Shown: positions 17,040 to 25,713, numbered from the stretch's first letter. The stretch: 64,000 nt of DNA from Parafrankia sp. EUN1f (GCF_000177675.1 NZ_ADGX01000038.1:1-64000), one strand, 5' to 3'. Program-made: numbers and translations. Notes: generated by a model not told the origin, from the letters alone.

Positions 17040-17804
17040 CTACTTGGGCGGGAAGCGCAGCGCGCCGTCGAGGCGGATGACCTCGCCGTTGAGGTAGTCG
17101 TTGGTGATGAGCTGCTCGGCGAGCGAGCCGTACTCGACCGACTGGCCCATCCGCTTCGGGAACGGGACCTGCGGGCCCCAGTAGGCCTCCAGCTTGTCGG
17201 CGGCCTTGCCGTAGGCCGGGGTGTTGATCGTGCCCGGCGCGATCGCGTTCACCCGGATACCCAGCGGCGACAGGTCACGCGCGGCGACCAGCGTCATGGA
17301 GATGACGCCACCCTTGGCGGCGGCGTACGCGATCTGGCCGATCTGGCCCTCGAAGCCGGCGATCGAGGCGGTGTTGACGATGGCGCCCCGGGCTCCGCCT
17401 TCCAGCGGCTCCTCCTGGGCGATGGCCGCGGCCACCAGCCGGGTCACGTTGAACACCGAGGTGAGGTAGTACGTGATGGTCGTCGTGAAGGCGTCCAGGC
17501 TGTGCGGCGAGCCGTCCTTGCCGACGAGGCGCCCACCGCCGGCGGGGCCGCCGTGGGTGTCGACCGAGATCCGCAGCGGGCCGAGGGCCTTGGCCTCGGC
17601 GATCGCGGCGAGGATGTCCTCCTCGGAGGTGGCGTCGGTGCGGACGTAGCGAATGCCCAGCTCGGACTCGAGGGCCTTGCCCTTCTCGTCCGCGACGTCG
17701 GCCACCACGACCTTCGCGCCCGCGGCGTGCAGGCGGCGGACGGTGGCCTCGCCCAGGCCGCCGGTCCCACCGACGACGAGCGCGGAGTTTCCGCTGATCT
17801 CCAT
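17040..17804 (-). CDS. Short-chain dehydrogenase (17beta-HSD10 / 3-hydroxyacyl-CoA dehydrogenase type 2-like)
   Basis: The 254-residue SDR has the NAD motif VVGGTGGLGEA (GxxxGxG), a preserved Asp in VVVADV typical of NAD preference, IVNTASIAGFEGQIGQ with the catalytic Ser, and YAAAK. The length and the SIAGFEGQIGQIAY region resemble type-2 3-hydroxyacyl-CoA dehydrogenases, which oxidise hydroxyl groups on branched or ring acyl-CoAs. It would follow a dehydrogenase and hydratase step. It is divergent from meaB with an operator-like site between, so both probably belong to the same regulon. Confidence 0.87.
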   Translation of the reverse strand: MEISGNSALVVGGTGGLGEATVRRLHAAGAKVVVADVADEKGKALESELGIRYVRTDATSEEDILAAIAEAKALGPLRISVDTHGGPAGGGRLVGKDGSPHSLDAFTTTITYYLTSVFNVTRLVAAAIAQEEPLEGGARGAIVNTASIAGFEGQIGQIAYAAAKGGVISMTLVAARDLSPLGIRVNAIAPGTINTPAYGKAADKLEAYWGPQVPFPKRMGQSVEYGSLAEQLITNDYLNGEVIRLDGALRFPPK

Positions 17805-17844
17805 TAAGGTTTCCCTCTCTTGCTAGTCAAGCTCTCGCTCTGGA

Positions 17845-17857
17845 AGACTAACATTCT
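17845..17857. promoter_or_regulatory. TetR-type operator, one mismatch
   Basis: AGACTAACATTCT differs from AGAAT-N3-ATTCT at a single base. It is 41 bp upstream of the SDR start and 151 bp upstream of meaB, in their shared promoter region. Confidence 0.45.
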
Positions 17858-18007
17858 CATGAATGCGATCCCGATCAGAAATATCGCGTCTTCCGCCGCC
17901 TGCCGGCCCCGGTTCACGCGGGCTGGCGATCAGACCCGGGGTGCCGGAACAACCGGCCACGGCACGTCTGCCAGGCGGCGGGCCGATGGATCCCCCGGCG
18001 GTCCCCG

Positions 18008-18940
18008 ATGAACATTCTGGAGAATGTCGCCGCCGCGCGCGCTGGTTCACTGCGCGCTGTCGGGCGGTTGCTCAGCATGGCCGAGGGTGCCGGCCGCGGC
18101 GAGCTGCTGGCGGTGCTCGAACCGGCCCCGGTCCGGGTGCTGGGAGTGACCGGTCCGCCCGGTGCCGGCAAGTCGACCACCATCGGTGCGCTGGTCGGCG
18201 CCTACCGGGAACGCGGGCTGAGGGTGGCGGTGCTCGCGGTCGACCCGTCCTCGCCGTACAGCGGCGGCGCGCTGCTGGGTGACCGCATCCGGATGGCGGC
18301 GCACACGACCGACCCGGGGGTGCTGATCCGTTCGCTGGCGGCCCGGGGCCACCTGGGCGGGCTGTCCGCGGCCGTGCCGGCCGCGGTCCGGGTGCTCGCC
18401 GCGCTCGGCTATGACCTGGTGTTGCTGGAGACCGTGGGCGTAGGGCAGTCCGAGATCGAGATCGCCGCGGTCGCGGACCCGACCCTCGTCGTGCTGACAC
18501 CGGGCGCGGGGGACGCCGTCCAGGCCGCCAAGGCCGGCCTGCTGGAGGTCGCCGACCTGCTCGTGGTCAACAAGGCGGACCGCGACGGCGCCGAGCAGAC
18601 CGTGCGCGAGCTGCGTCAGGAGACGGACGTGCCGGTGCTGACGCTGGTCGCCTCGCGGGGAGAGGGGCTGCCCGCCCTCCTCGACGCGATCGACGCCCAC
18701 CACCGGGCGGACACGGTGGCCCGCCGGACGGCCCGGGCGCACGCCCAGATCCTGTCCCTGGCGCAGAGCCGCCTGCGTGAGCATCCCGACCTGGCGGCCC
18801 TGGCCGCCGAGGTCGCGCAGGGTCGGCGCGACCCCTACACGGCCGCCGAGCTGCTGCTGGGCGGCACCGAGGATGTGCGCGCCGCGGATGCACGCGCGGC
18901 GGATGCGCGCGCCGCGGGTGTGCTCAGGCCTGGCTCGTAG
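18008..18940 (+). CDS. meaB: MeaB/ArgK-family GTPase chaperone of B12 mutase
   Basis: The 310-residue G3E GTPase has Walker A GPPGAGKST at 49-57, DPSSPYSGGALLGDRIRM, LLETVGVGQSE and the base motif NKAD. MeaB proteins guard B12-dependent mutases: they gate delivery of adenosylcobalamin and expel damaged cofactor. The only mutase in the window is at 5354-7332, so this is probably its dedicated chaperone even though it lies 11 kb away. The last 20 residues are a repeat tail (VRAAD, ARAAD, ARAAG) made by three 15-bp units. The gene overlaps the convergent TetR gene by 17 bp. Confidence 0.93.
   Translation: MNILENVAAARAGSLRAVGRLLSMAEGAGRGELLAVLEPAPVRVLGVTGPPGAGKSTTIGALVGAYRERGLRVAVLAVDPSSPYSGGALLGDRIRMAAHTTDPGVLIRSLAARGHLGGLSAAVPAAVRVLAALGYDLVLLETVGVGQSEIEIAAVADPTLVVLTPGAGDAVQAAKAGLLEVADLLVVNKADRDGAEQTVRELRQETDVPVLTLVASRGEGLPALLDAIDAHHRADTVARRTARAHAQILSLAQSRLREHPDLAALAAEVAQGRRDPYTAAELLLGGTEDVRAADARAADARAAGVLRPGS
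18875..18919 (+). repeat. Three 15-bp tandem repeats at the end of meaB
   Basis: Units 18875-18889, 18890-18904 and 18905-18919 encode VRAAD, ARAAD and ARAAG in frame. They sit just before the 17-bp overlap with the TetR gene on the other strand. Confidence 0.8.
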
Positions 18941-19637
18941 CCGAGCCCGTCACCGCGCCCGGACCGGCGAAGCCGGAAAAGCAGAACTCCCAGGCCTCGT
19001 CGACGGTGATGGGATGAGCGTTCTCACTCGCGGCGACGCCGTTGGACTGGGAGAGGAACATGGCGGTCTGCATCACCATCGCGGCCGCCCGGCGGGGCCG
19101 CAGGCCGGTACGCAGCTGACCGGCTTCCGCCGCCCGGGTCATCATCTCGGTGATGAGGGTGAGCAGCGGTGCGTGCGCCACCCGTACCTCGGCCGGATGC
19201 GACACCAGCAGCTGGGGCGCGAAGTCCGTGAACAGCGGCCGGCGCTGCCGGGCCTGGTCGGTATGACTCTGCTCGAACAGCAGGTGGACGGCGATCCGCA
19301 GTTGGTTGACGGGGTCGTGCTCGGCCTCGGTGGCGGCGCGGATCTCCTCGGCCGACTCGTTCAGCGCGTTCTCGAACAGGGCGAGCAGCAGTTCGTGCTT
19401 GCCGCTGAAGTGCTGGTAGAAGCTGCGCAGCGACTGGCGGGACCGGTCGACGACCTCCTGGACGGTGAGGTCGAGGGAGCCCTTCTCGGCGATGATCGCC
19501 TGGGCGGCGTCCAGGAACTGGACCACCCGCTGCTCGGCCCGGATCTTGGCGGCCCGGGTCGAGCGCTCGACGGCACGCTGCTTCCAGGCAGGCTCTTCCT
19601 TCGTCGTGCTCACGGGCAGCTCCGTCTTCTGGGCCAT
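18924..19637 (-). CDS. TetR-family transcriptional regulator
   Basis: The 237-residue protein has an N-terminal helix-turn-helix (about 40-85): RVVQFLDAAQAIIAEKG, LTVQEVVDRSRQSLRSFYQHFSGKHELLLALF. A helical ligand domain follows, and there is a long basic N-terminal extension. A perfect 17-bp palindrome (19729-19745) lies 92 bp upstream of its start in the promoter shared with the second crotonase gene. The same palindrome core occurs at 841-853 and in weaker forms at 13388 and 17845. It is therefore the best candidate for a repressor of the whole catabolic set, probably released by an acyl-CoA intermediate. Confidence 0.9.
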   Translation of the reverse strand: MAQKTELPVSTTKEEPAWKQRAVERSTRAAKIRAEQRVVQFLDAAQAIIAEKGSLDLTVQEVVDRSRQSLRSFYQHFSGKHELLLALFENALNESAEEIRAATEAEHDPVNQLRIAVHLLFEQSHTDQARQRRPLFTDFAPQLLVSHPAEVRVAHAPLLTLITEMMTRAAEAGQLRTGLRPRRAAAMVMQTAMFLSQSNGVAASENAHPITVDEAWEFCFSGFAGPGAVTGSATSQA

Positions 19638-19728
19638 GTATCAGAACGTACTGCACTGGCGCTACAACATTCGGCCAACCGCGGCTGGTAGCCGCACCAC
19701 AGAGGTGGGAGACCCTGGTTTCGGATGT

Positions 19729-19745
19729 CGAGAATGTTATTCTCG
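19729..19745. promoter_or_regulatory. Perfect TetR operator palindrome
   Basis: CGAGAATGTTATTCTCG is a perfect 7-3-7 inverted repeat in the gap between the divergent TetR and crotonase genes. It is the best copy of the element found in several other promoters of this region and defines the consensus AGAAT-N3-ATTCT. Confidence 0.7.
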
Positions 19746-20008
19746 CACCGGGATGGCCGGGCTGGCTACCAGCGGGTCGGCGTTGGGTGGAACCTGCGAC
19801 CCGACTCTGGGATGTTGGGAGATCCGAGGCGGTCCAGCGGACGTCGGAGCAGGTGACGAAGTGGGTGACGAAGGCGGCGAGGCTGGCCGCACCTGGTACA
19901 TCCGGGTTCGGGCGGGCCGTACGCTCACCTGAACCTCGAAGTCGTCTTGATGGTTCGGGCGCTGCCGGTACTGCGTGCTCGGGCTGCCCCGGAACTGAGG
20001 AGCCTGGT

Positions 20009-20800
20009 GTGTACATCAACTACGAAGTCGCCGACCGGATCGCGACGATCAGCCTCAACCGGCCCGACGCCGCGAACGCACAGAACATGGAGCTCCTGGA
20101 GGAGCTCGACGCGGCCTGGACGAAGGCCGCGTCGGACAACGACGTCGCGGTCATCGTGCTGCGGGGAGAAGGCAAGCACTTCTCCGCGGGGCACGACCTG
20201 AAGTCCAGCTCTCCCGGCCCGGAGAAGATCACCCTGGAGTGGATCTACCAGGTCGAGGCGCGGCGGTACCTGGAGTTCTCGCTGCGGTGGCGCAACGTCC
20301 CGAAGCCGTCGATCGCCGCGGTGCAGGGTCGGTGCATCGCCGGCGGGCTGCTGCTGGCCTGGCCCTGTGACCTGATCGTGGCCGCCGAGGACGCGCTGTT
20401 CTCGGACCCGGTGGTGGCCATGGGCATCGGCGGCGTCGAGTACCACGGGCACACCTGGGAGCTGGGGCCCCGCAAGGCCAAGGAGATCCTGTTCACCGGC
20501 CGCGCGGTCACCGCCACCGAGGCGGAGCAGATCGGCATGGTGAACAAGGTGGTGCCCCGCGAGGAGCTCGACGCGCAGACCCGGGCGCTCGCCGCGCACA
20601 TCGCCACGATGCCGAGCTTCGGGCTGCGCCAGGCCAAGCGGGCGGTCAACCAGACCCTCGACGTGCAGGGCTTCTACGCGGCGATCCAGTCCGTGTTCGA
20701 CATCCACCAGACCGGGCACGGCAACGCGCTGAGCGTCAGCGGCTGGCCGGTCCTGGTCAACCTCGACCAGATGAAGTCCGCGATCAAGCAGGCGAACTAG
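20009..20800 (+). CDS. Crotonase-family protein lacking both hydratase glutamates
   Basis: The 263-residue product starts at GTG 20009, six bases after GAGGAG at 19997-20002; the longer open frame has no such site. Oxyanion segments SAGHDLK (59-65) and RCIAGGLLL (108-116) are present. The positions normally holding the two hydratase glutamates read GGLLLAW and SDPVVAM, so neither is kept. A segment with GGVEYHGHTWELGPRKAKEIL replaces the usual loop after them. Hydration by the classic route is unlikely; decarboxylation, ring opening or thioester cleavage are options. It is followed by a CoA-transferase gene and lies opposite the TetR gene. Confidence 0.85.
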   Translation: MYINYEVADRIATISLNRPDAANAQNMELLEELDAAWTKAASDNDVAVIVLRGEGKHFSAGHDLKSSSPGPEKITLEWIYQVEARRYLEFSLRWRNVPKPSIAAVQGRCIAGGLLLAWPCDLIVAAEDALFSDPVVAMGIGGVEYHGHTWELGPRKAKEILFTGRAVTATEAEQIGMVNKVVPREELDAQTRALAAHIATMPSFGLRQAKRAVNQTLDVQGFYAAIQSVFDIHQTGHGNALSVSGWPVLVNLDQMKSAIKQAN

Positions 20801-20922
20801 GGCCCTGCCCGGGCCTGGGGTCGTGCCCGGTCCGTCCGGCTCGATCCCGCGCCCTGCTCCATCCCGCACCGCACCAGTGCGACGCGTCATCCGACGGCGT
20901 CGGCCGAGTTGGAGGAGGCGCC

Positions 20923-22149
20923 ATGACCGCAACGGACGAGCGGGAGCTGCCCGGGCCCGCGACAGGCGGCCGGCGCCCGCTCGAAGGGCTCGTCGTCGTC
21001 GGCCTGGAGCAGGCCGTCGCGGCCCCGATCGCCACCCGGCACCTGGCCGACATGGGGGCGCGGGTGGTGAAGGTCGAGAACCCGCGCGGCGGCGACTTCG
21101 CGCGCCACTACGACGGCGCGCTCAACGGCATGGCGGCGCACTTCGTGTGGTGCAACCGGGGCAAGGAGTCGGTGACCCTCAACTGGACGGACCCACGCGG
21201 AGCCGAGGTGCTGGAACGGCTGCTGAGCCGCGCCGACATCCTCATCCAGAACCTCGGCCCGGGTGCGGCGAGCCGCCGGGGCGTCGCCGCCGAGCAGGCG
21301 TGCGCCCGTCACCCGCGGCTGATCGCGGTCGACATCTCCGGCTACGGCGAGGGCGGCCCGCTGTCCCACAAGCGGGCCTACGACCTGCTGGTCCAGTCCG
21401 AGGGTGGCTCCTGCGCGGTGACCGGTGAGCCGGGCCGACCGGCCAAGGCGGGCATCCCGCTGGTCGATCTCGCCACCGGCATGTACGCGCTGAGCTCCGT
21501 GCTGGCGGCCCTGCACGCCCGGTCGGCGACCGGGCGGGGCTCCGCGATCGCCGTCAGCCTGTTCGACGTCGTCGCCGAGTGGATGGGGTACCCGCTCAAC
21601 TACACCCAGGGGACCGGCGTGGAGCAGGAGCCGGCCGGGGTCGGCTCGCCCGCGGTCGCGCCCTACGGCGCCTACCTGACGGCGGACGGCCAGACCGTCG
21701 TGCTGGGAACGACGAATGACCGCGAGTGGCAGCGGCTGGCCCGCCAGGTCCTCGACCGCCCCGACCTGGCCGACGACCCGGCCTTCGCCGGCAACGCCGA
21801 CCGGGTCCGGGAGCGGGCCCAGCTGGACGAGGTGATCGCGGCGTGGGCGAAGGGCGTCACCCTGGACCGCGCGCAGCAGATCCTGGACGACGCGGAGCTC
21901 GGCAACGCCCGGCTCAACGGGGTGCAGGACGTCCTCGACCACCCACACCTGGCCGCGCGGGACCGCTGGCACGAGATCGACACCCCCACCGGCCCCACCC
22001 GCGCGCTGCTGCCACCCCCGATCGCGGCCGAGTGGGCCCCGCCGATGGGCGCCGTGCCGGCGCTCGGTGCGCACACCGACTCCGTCCTGGCCGAGCTCGG
22101 GTACGCCCCGGAGGAGATCACCGCGCTGCGCCGGGATCGAGTGGTCTGA
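20923..22149 (+). CDS. CaiB/BaiF class III CoA-transferase
   Basis: The 408-residue enzyme has normal family length. It shows GLVVVGLEQAVAAPIATRHLADMGARVVKVENP, GDFARHYDG, CNRGKESVTLNW and the candidate catalytic Asp in KRAYDLLVQSEGG. A GGAGGCGCC ribosome site precedes the ATG. It follows the crotonase by 122 bp and is likely in the same operon. With the 8371-9420 product it makes two class III CoA-transferases in one pathway, suggesting two different acids are loaded with CoA by exchange. Specificity unknown. Confidence 0.9.
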   Translation: MTATDERELPGPATGGRRPLEGLVVVGLEQAVAAPIATRHLADMGARVVKVENPRGGDFARHYDGALNGMAAHFVWCNRGKESVTLNWTDPRGAEVLERLLSRADILIQNLGPGAASRRGVAAEQACARHPRLIAVDISGYGEGGPLSHKRAYDLLVQSEGGSCAVTGEPGRPAKAGIPLVDLATGMYALSSVLAALHARSATGRGSAIAVSLFDVVAEWMGYPLNYTQGTGVEQEPAGVGSPAVAPYGAYLTADGQTVVLGTTNDREWQRLARQVLDRPDLADDPAFAGNADRVRERAQLDEVIAAWAKGVTLDRAQQILDDAELGNARLNGVQDVLDHPHLAARDRWHEIDTPTGPTRALLPPPIAAEWAPPMGAVPALGAHTDSVLAELGYAPEEITALRRDRVV

Positions 22150-22197
22150 CGCCGGGCCCGCGGCGGGCGCCCGGGATGACTCCGCCGGGGGACTTCC

Positions 22198-22242
22198 GCG
22201 CGGCGGACCTCTGCGCGGCGGACCTCTGCGCGGCGGACCTCT
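22198..22242 (+). repeat. Three perfect 15-bp direct repeats
   Basis: GCGCGGCGGACCTCT is repeated three times without spacing in the gap after the CoA-transferase gene. In one forward frame it reads AADLC repeatedly, like a pentapeptide repeat, but no gene with a ribosome site contains it. The rest of 22150-22471 holds an AT-rich stretch near 22320-22380 that may be a promoter. Confidence 0.7.
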
Positions 22243-22471
22243 ACGGGAGGCTTCCACAGGGACCACCGGGTTCGGAAGATCGTGTACGGACAGGTGCGCG
22301 GTCAGGAATGCGGTCGACTTAATACAAACGACCTTGTGCGACTGCCCCATAATGTGGCTAACATCATGCTCCGTCATGTGAGTATGAAGATCCGCGTATG
22401 TGGGGAGTGTCGGAGCCGTGCTTTGTGGCATCGCCGGGCGCCCCCTCTCGCTCGTCCAGCCTGGGGGAAAA

Positions 22472-23686
22472 ATGCGCACGGGTGGTTTACGGTGCCTGTT
22501 ATGCGCGGCGGTGGCGGTTCTGCTCGCGGGCGTGTCGGGCTGTGCCGCGCAGTCGGGAGCACCGGAGGCCACCGCCGCTGCCTGTGACAGCCCCGGCGTC
22601 ACGGCCGACCAGGTCCGGATCGGCCTCGTGGTCTCCGACACCGGCACCGGTTCCCTCGCGTTCTCCTCCGCGCGCGCCGGGGTGGACGCCCGTCTCGGCC
22701 TCGCCAACGCCGAGGGCGGCGTGCACGGGCGCAAGGTCGTCTACGACTGGCAGGACGACAAGGCCTCCCAGAGCGACAACGCCCAGGTCGTCAGGGACCT
22801 CGTCGACGGAGACTCCGTGTTCGGGATCCTGTCCGTCAGCATCGCGCTCGGCGGCTCGCTGGACGACACAGAGAAACAGGGCGTCCCCGTCGTCGGTCTC
22901 GCGGTGGAAAGCTGGGCCCGGTACCAGAACCTGTTCGCCTACGCCTACCAGACCTCCCCACAGACCGTGGGCCGCTACATCCAGGCCGCGGGTGGCAAGA
23001 AGGTCGGCATCCTGGTCACCGGCTCGCAGGACTCCGTCCTGTCGACCACCAACCTCTACCGGGACGCGTTCCGGCAGATCGGCCTCGACAGTACGGACGT
23101 CGTGTCCTTCGCCAGCGCCAGCACGAGCCCGCTGCGGGCCGCCCAACAGCTGGCCGCGGCCGGCGCCGACTCCCTGCTGGGTTTCACCTCCGCCGAGGAC
23201 ATGGCCGCCGTGATCGGCGCCGCCCGTCAGGCGAACCTCAACCTCGCCGCGAGCGTCTCGCTCAGCGGCTACGCCCGTTCCACACTGTCGTCGCTGGGGC
23301 GTGGGCTCGCCGGGGTCTCCATTCCCGTGTACTTCCGGCCCTTCGAGGCCGGTGGTGCCGGCCTCGATCGTTACCGCGACGCCATGGTCAGGTACTCGCC
23401 CGAGACCACGCAGCCCGAGCAGGAGTTCGCCATGTACGGCTACCTGTTCGCCGACATGTTCCTGCGCGGCCTTGAAGTGGCCGGCGACTGCCCGACCCGG
23501 AACTCGTTCATGACCGGCCTGCGCCAGCAACGCAGCTACGACGCCGACGGCCTGCTCGCACCGATCAACCTGGGCACCAACGCGAAGAACCCGCTCAGCT
23601 GCTACGCCTTCGTGAAGGTCAACCCCGCCGGCACCGCCTTCGACGTGGCCAGTGAACGTCTCTGCGCCGACGGCACCACTGGCTGA
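22472..23686 (+). CDS. Solute-binding lipoprotein, branched-chain amino-acid (Peripla_BP_6) type
   Basis: The 404-residue product has a lipoprotein signal: basic start MRTGGLRC, hydrophobic core and lipobox VSGC with the lipidated Cys near residue 24. The mature part opens with VTADQVRIGLVVSDTGTG and has a two-lobe LivK/amide-binding fold. GGGGGAAA precedes the ATG at 22472. No permease or ATPase genes adjoin it, so it either serves a transporter elsewhere or acts as a sensor. In this setting it may capture the pathway substrate outside the cell. A strong hairpin ends the unit. Confidence 0.88.
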   Translation: MRTGGLRCLLCAAVAVLLAGVSGCAAQSGAPEATAAACDSPGVTADQVRIGLVVSDTGTGSLAFSSARAGVDARLGLANAEGGVHGRKVVYDWQDDKASQSDNAQVVRDLVDGDSVFGILSVSIALGGSLDDTEKQGVPVVGLAVESWARYQNLFAYAYQTSPQTVGRYIQAAGGKKVGILVTGSQDSVLSTTNLYRDAFRQIGLDSTDVVSFASASTSPLRAAQQLAAAGADSLLGFTSAEDMAAVIGAARQANLNLAASVSLSGYARSTLSSLGRGLAGVSIPVYFRPFEAGGAGLDRYRDAMVRYSPETTQPEQEFAMYGYLFADMFLRGLEVAGDCPTRNSFMTGLRQQRSYDADGLLAPINLGTNAKNPLSCYAFVKVNPAGTAFDVASERLCADGTTG

Positions 23687-23698
23687 CCCGAGTCCGCG

Positions 23699-23739
23699 GC
23701 ACCGTCGGCGCACCGCCGCCGGCGGTGCGCCGACGGTGC
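23699..23739. terminator. 19-bp perfect hairpin, two-way terminator
   Basis: Arms 23699-23717 and 23721-23739 pair perfectly around a GCC loop between convergent genes. Neither side has a U-tract. The loop matches that of the icd terminator at 48141-48177. Confidence 0.8.
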
Positions 23740-23741
23740 GG

Positions 23742-24563
23742 TCAGAGGTTGATCAGGCGCGGGGCGTGACCCTGCTCGCGGATGTGCGCGCCGGCCTGGC
23801 GGGTGAGGTCGCGAGCGCTGCCTAGCAGCCCGTCGAGGGTGAGGGTGCGCCGCAGGTGATGGTGGAAGTCGTGCTCGGCGGTGAAGCCGATGCCGGCGAG
23901 GACCTGCTGGCAGTGGCGGGCGGCGTCCAGGGAGGCGCGGCCGGCCGCGGCCTTGGCGAGCAGGCAGGTGAACGGCTCCGGCGACGCGGTGGCGGCGTTC
24001 AGGGTGGCTTCGGCGCCCTCGAGCGCGACGAGGGTCTCGGCGAGCCGGTGACGGACCGCCTGGAACGACGCGATGGGCCGACCGAACTGGGTACGGGCCA
24101 ACGCGTGCTCGCGGGCGAGGGCGAGCATCGCGCGGCCGGTGCCGAGCAGCCACCAGCCGAGCGCGCGACGGGCCGCGGCGAGGTGGAGATCCGGGTCACC
24201 GGGCTCCGCCAGGCGCAGCGGCAGCGTCGGGTCGAGGAGATCGCCGGCGCCTTCGGAGGGCGGCTGCGCCGCGGGGGCGTCGGCGCGTTCCCAGCGGACC
24301 CAGCGGCCGCCGGTGAACGGCAGCGTCACGGTGGTGCCGAGCGGCTCACCGCCGGCCTGGGCCACGACGTCGTTGAGGACGGAGGCGTGGCTGCCGGTCT
24401 CGCCCAGCAGGGTGAACACCACCGGGATGGCGGTGTCCGGCTCCTCGGCGAGCAGGTCGGCCCAGCCGAGCTCGTCCAGGGCGGCATCCAGGGCGGCCCC
24501 GCTGCTGCCGGTCATGGCCTTGCGGAAGGTCTCGACGATCAGGTCGTGTTCGGCGGTGTCCAC
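23742..24563 (-). CDS. Acyl-CoA dehydrogenase, short subunit of second pair
   Basis: The 273-residue ACAD is short. The GTG at 24563 (MDTAEHDLIVETFRKAM) follows an AGGGG site ten bases after the stop of the larger ACAD gene. The C-terminal flavin domain shows EHALARTQFGRPIASFQAVRHRLAE and GIGFTAEHDFHHHLRR. The middle beta domain is eroded, and no catalytic glutamate of either known position is evident. It is the last gene of the operon that starts with the SnoaL-like gene. It most likely pairs with the 379-residue ACAD encoded just upstream to form a heteromeric dehydrogenase. Confidence 0.86.
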   Translation of the reverse strand: MDTAEHDLIVETFRKAMTGSSGAALDAALDELGWADLLAEEPDTAIPVVFTLLGETGSHASVLNDVVAQAGGEPLGTTVTLPFTGGRWVRWERADAPAAQPPSEGAGDLLDPTLPLRLAEPGDPDLHLAAARRALGWWLLGTGRAMLALAREHALARTQFGRPIASFQAVRHRLAETLVALEGAEATLNAATASPEPFTCLLAKAAAGRASLDAARHCQQVLAGIGFTAEHDFHHHLRRTLTLDGLLGSARDLTRQAGAHIREQGHAPRLINL

Positions 24564-24573
24564 GGTTACCCCT

Positions 24574-25713
24574 TTACTCCTTGCCGAGGTCGAGCAGCCG
24601 GCGGGCGATGATGTTCCGCTGGATCTCGGCGGTGCCGCCGTAGATGGTCGCGGCACGGGAGTAGAGGTACTCGGAGCGCCAGCGGGGGTCCGTGAGCTCG
24701 ACGGCGCCGGGAAGCAGGTCGCGGGCGGTGTCGAACAGGCGCTGTTCGGCGGTGGCGAGCAGCACCTTGTCGATGGACGTCTCCGGGCCCAGGCGGGCGC
24801 CGTCGGCGAGGCGGCGCTGGGTCGCGTGGGAACGGCAGCGGATCGTGTGCAACGCCAGGTACGCCGCGCCCAGATCAGCGTCATCGGCCCCGGCCGCGCC
24901 TGTGGTCGCGGTCGTGGTCGCGGTCTCGCCGACGAGCCGCTCCAGCCGCTCGTAGAGGAACGCGACCCGATGCCAGAAGCAGGTGGACCGCTCGTGGGGG
25001 AGCAGGTCCATCGCGAGCTGCCAGCCGTCACCCGGCCGGCCGAGCATCCGATCGCCCGGTACGACGACGTCGTCGAAGAACACCTCGGCGAACTCGTCGA
25101 TGCCGTGCATGGTGCGCAGCGGACGGACCGTGATCCCCGGCGTGTCCATGTCGACGAAGAACGCGGTGATCCCGCCGTGGCCCGGCGCGGTGCGGGTGAG
25201 GAGCACACAGCGCTGGGAGTACTGCGCCAGGCTCGTCCACACCTTCTGCCCGTTGACCACCCAGTCGTCGCCGTGGGGCTCGGCGCGGGTCGACAGCGAG
25301 GCCAGGTCACTGCCCGATCCGGGCTCGGAGAAGCCCTGGCACCACTGCTCGGCGCCGGACAGCAGCAGCGGCACCATCTCGGCGGCCAGCGCCGGCGGCG
25401 CGTAGGAGATCATGGTGGGGGCGAGGACCTCGATCATCGAGTAGATCCCCGGCTCCGCCAGGTCGCGGCTGGCGACCTCCTCACCGAGTACCGCGCGCAG
25501 CGCCGCGGGCCCGCCCAGGCCCCCCACCTCGGCCGGCCAGCCGTACCGCATCCAGCCGGCGTCGTACAGGGCGCGGCGCACCCGGGCCAGCTGCGCGACC
25601 TGACCGTCGAGGGAGTGGTCGGGGCCGGCGGAGAGGTCGTTGTGCGTGAACCACTCCCGGACGGCCGCCCGGAACTCTCCGATCGTCGCGGGCTCGGTCA
25701 CGGGGCTGGTCAC
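24574..25713 (-). CDS. Acyl-CoA dehydrogenase, catalytic subunit of second pair
   Basis: The 379-residue ACAD shows WCQGFSEPGSGSDLASL, NGQKVWTSLAQYS, LLPHERSTCF (candidate catalytic Glu) and the C-terminal YGGTAEIQRNIIARRLLDLG. Its GTG start overlaps the stop of the SnoaL-like gene (GTGA), so it is translated with it. The gene order SnoaL-like, large ACAD, small ACAD points to one modification step: two-electron oxidation of a ring or branched acyl-CoA to the enoyl-CoA. The sequence resembles the large ACAD at 15829, and the two pairs probably act on successive intermediates. Confidence 0.9.
   Translation of the reverse strand: MTSPVTEPATIGEFRAAVREWFTHNDLSAGPDHSLDGQVAQLARVRRALYDAGWMRYGWPAEVGGLGGPAALRAVLGEEVASRDLAEPGIYSMIEVLAPTMISYAPPALAAEMVPLLLSGAEQWCQGFSEPGSGSDLASLSTRAEPHGDDWVVNGQKVWTSLAQYSQRCVLLTRTAPGHGGITAFFVDMDTPGITVRPLRTMHGIDEFAEVFFDDVVVPGDRMLGRPGDGWQLAMDLLPHERSTCFWHRVAFLYERLERLVGETATTTATTGAAGADDADLGAAYLALHTIRCRSHATQRRLADGARLGPETSIDKVLLATAEQRLFDTARDLLPGAVELTDPRWRSEYLYSRAATIYGGTAEIQRNIIARRLLDLGKE

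Noticed and set aside
22198-22242. Pentapeptide-repeat gene (AADLC repeats)
   Set aside because: Only three units, no ribosome site, and the frame runs out of the CoA-transferase gene in another phase.
22320-22380. Defined sigma-70 promoter before the binding-protein gene
   Set aside because: A CATAAT box is present, but no -35 element lies at the right spacing.
24564-25310. Longer N-terminus for the small ACAD
   Set aside because: This part is antisense-phase shadow of the large ACAD, and a ribosome site favours GTG 24563.
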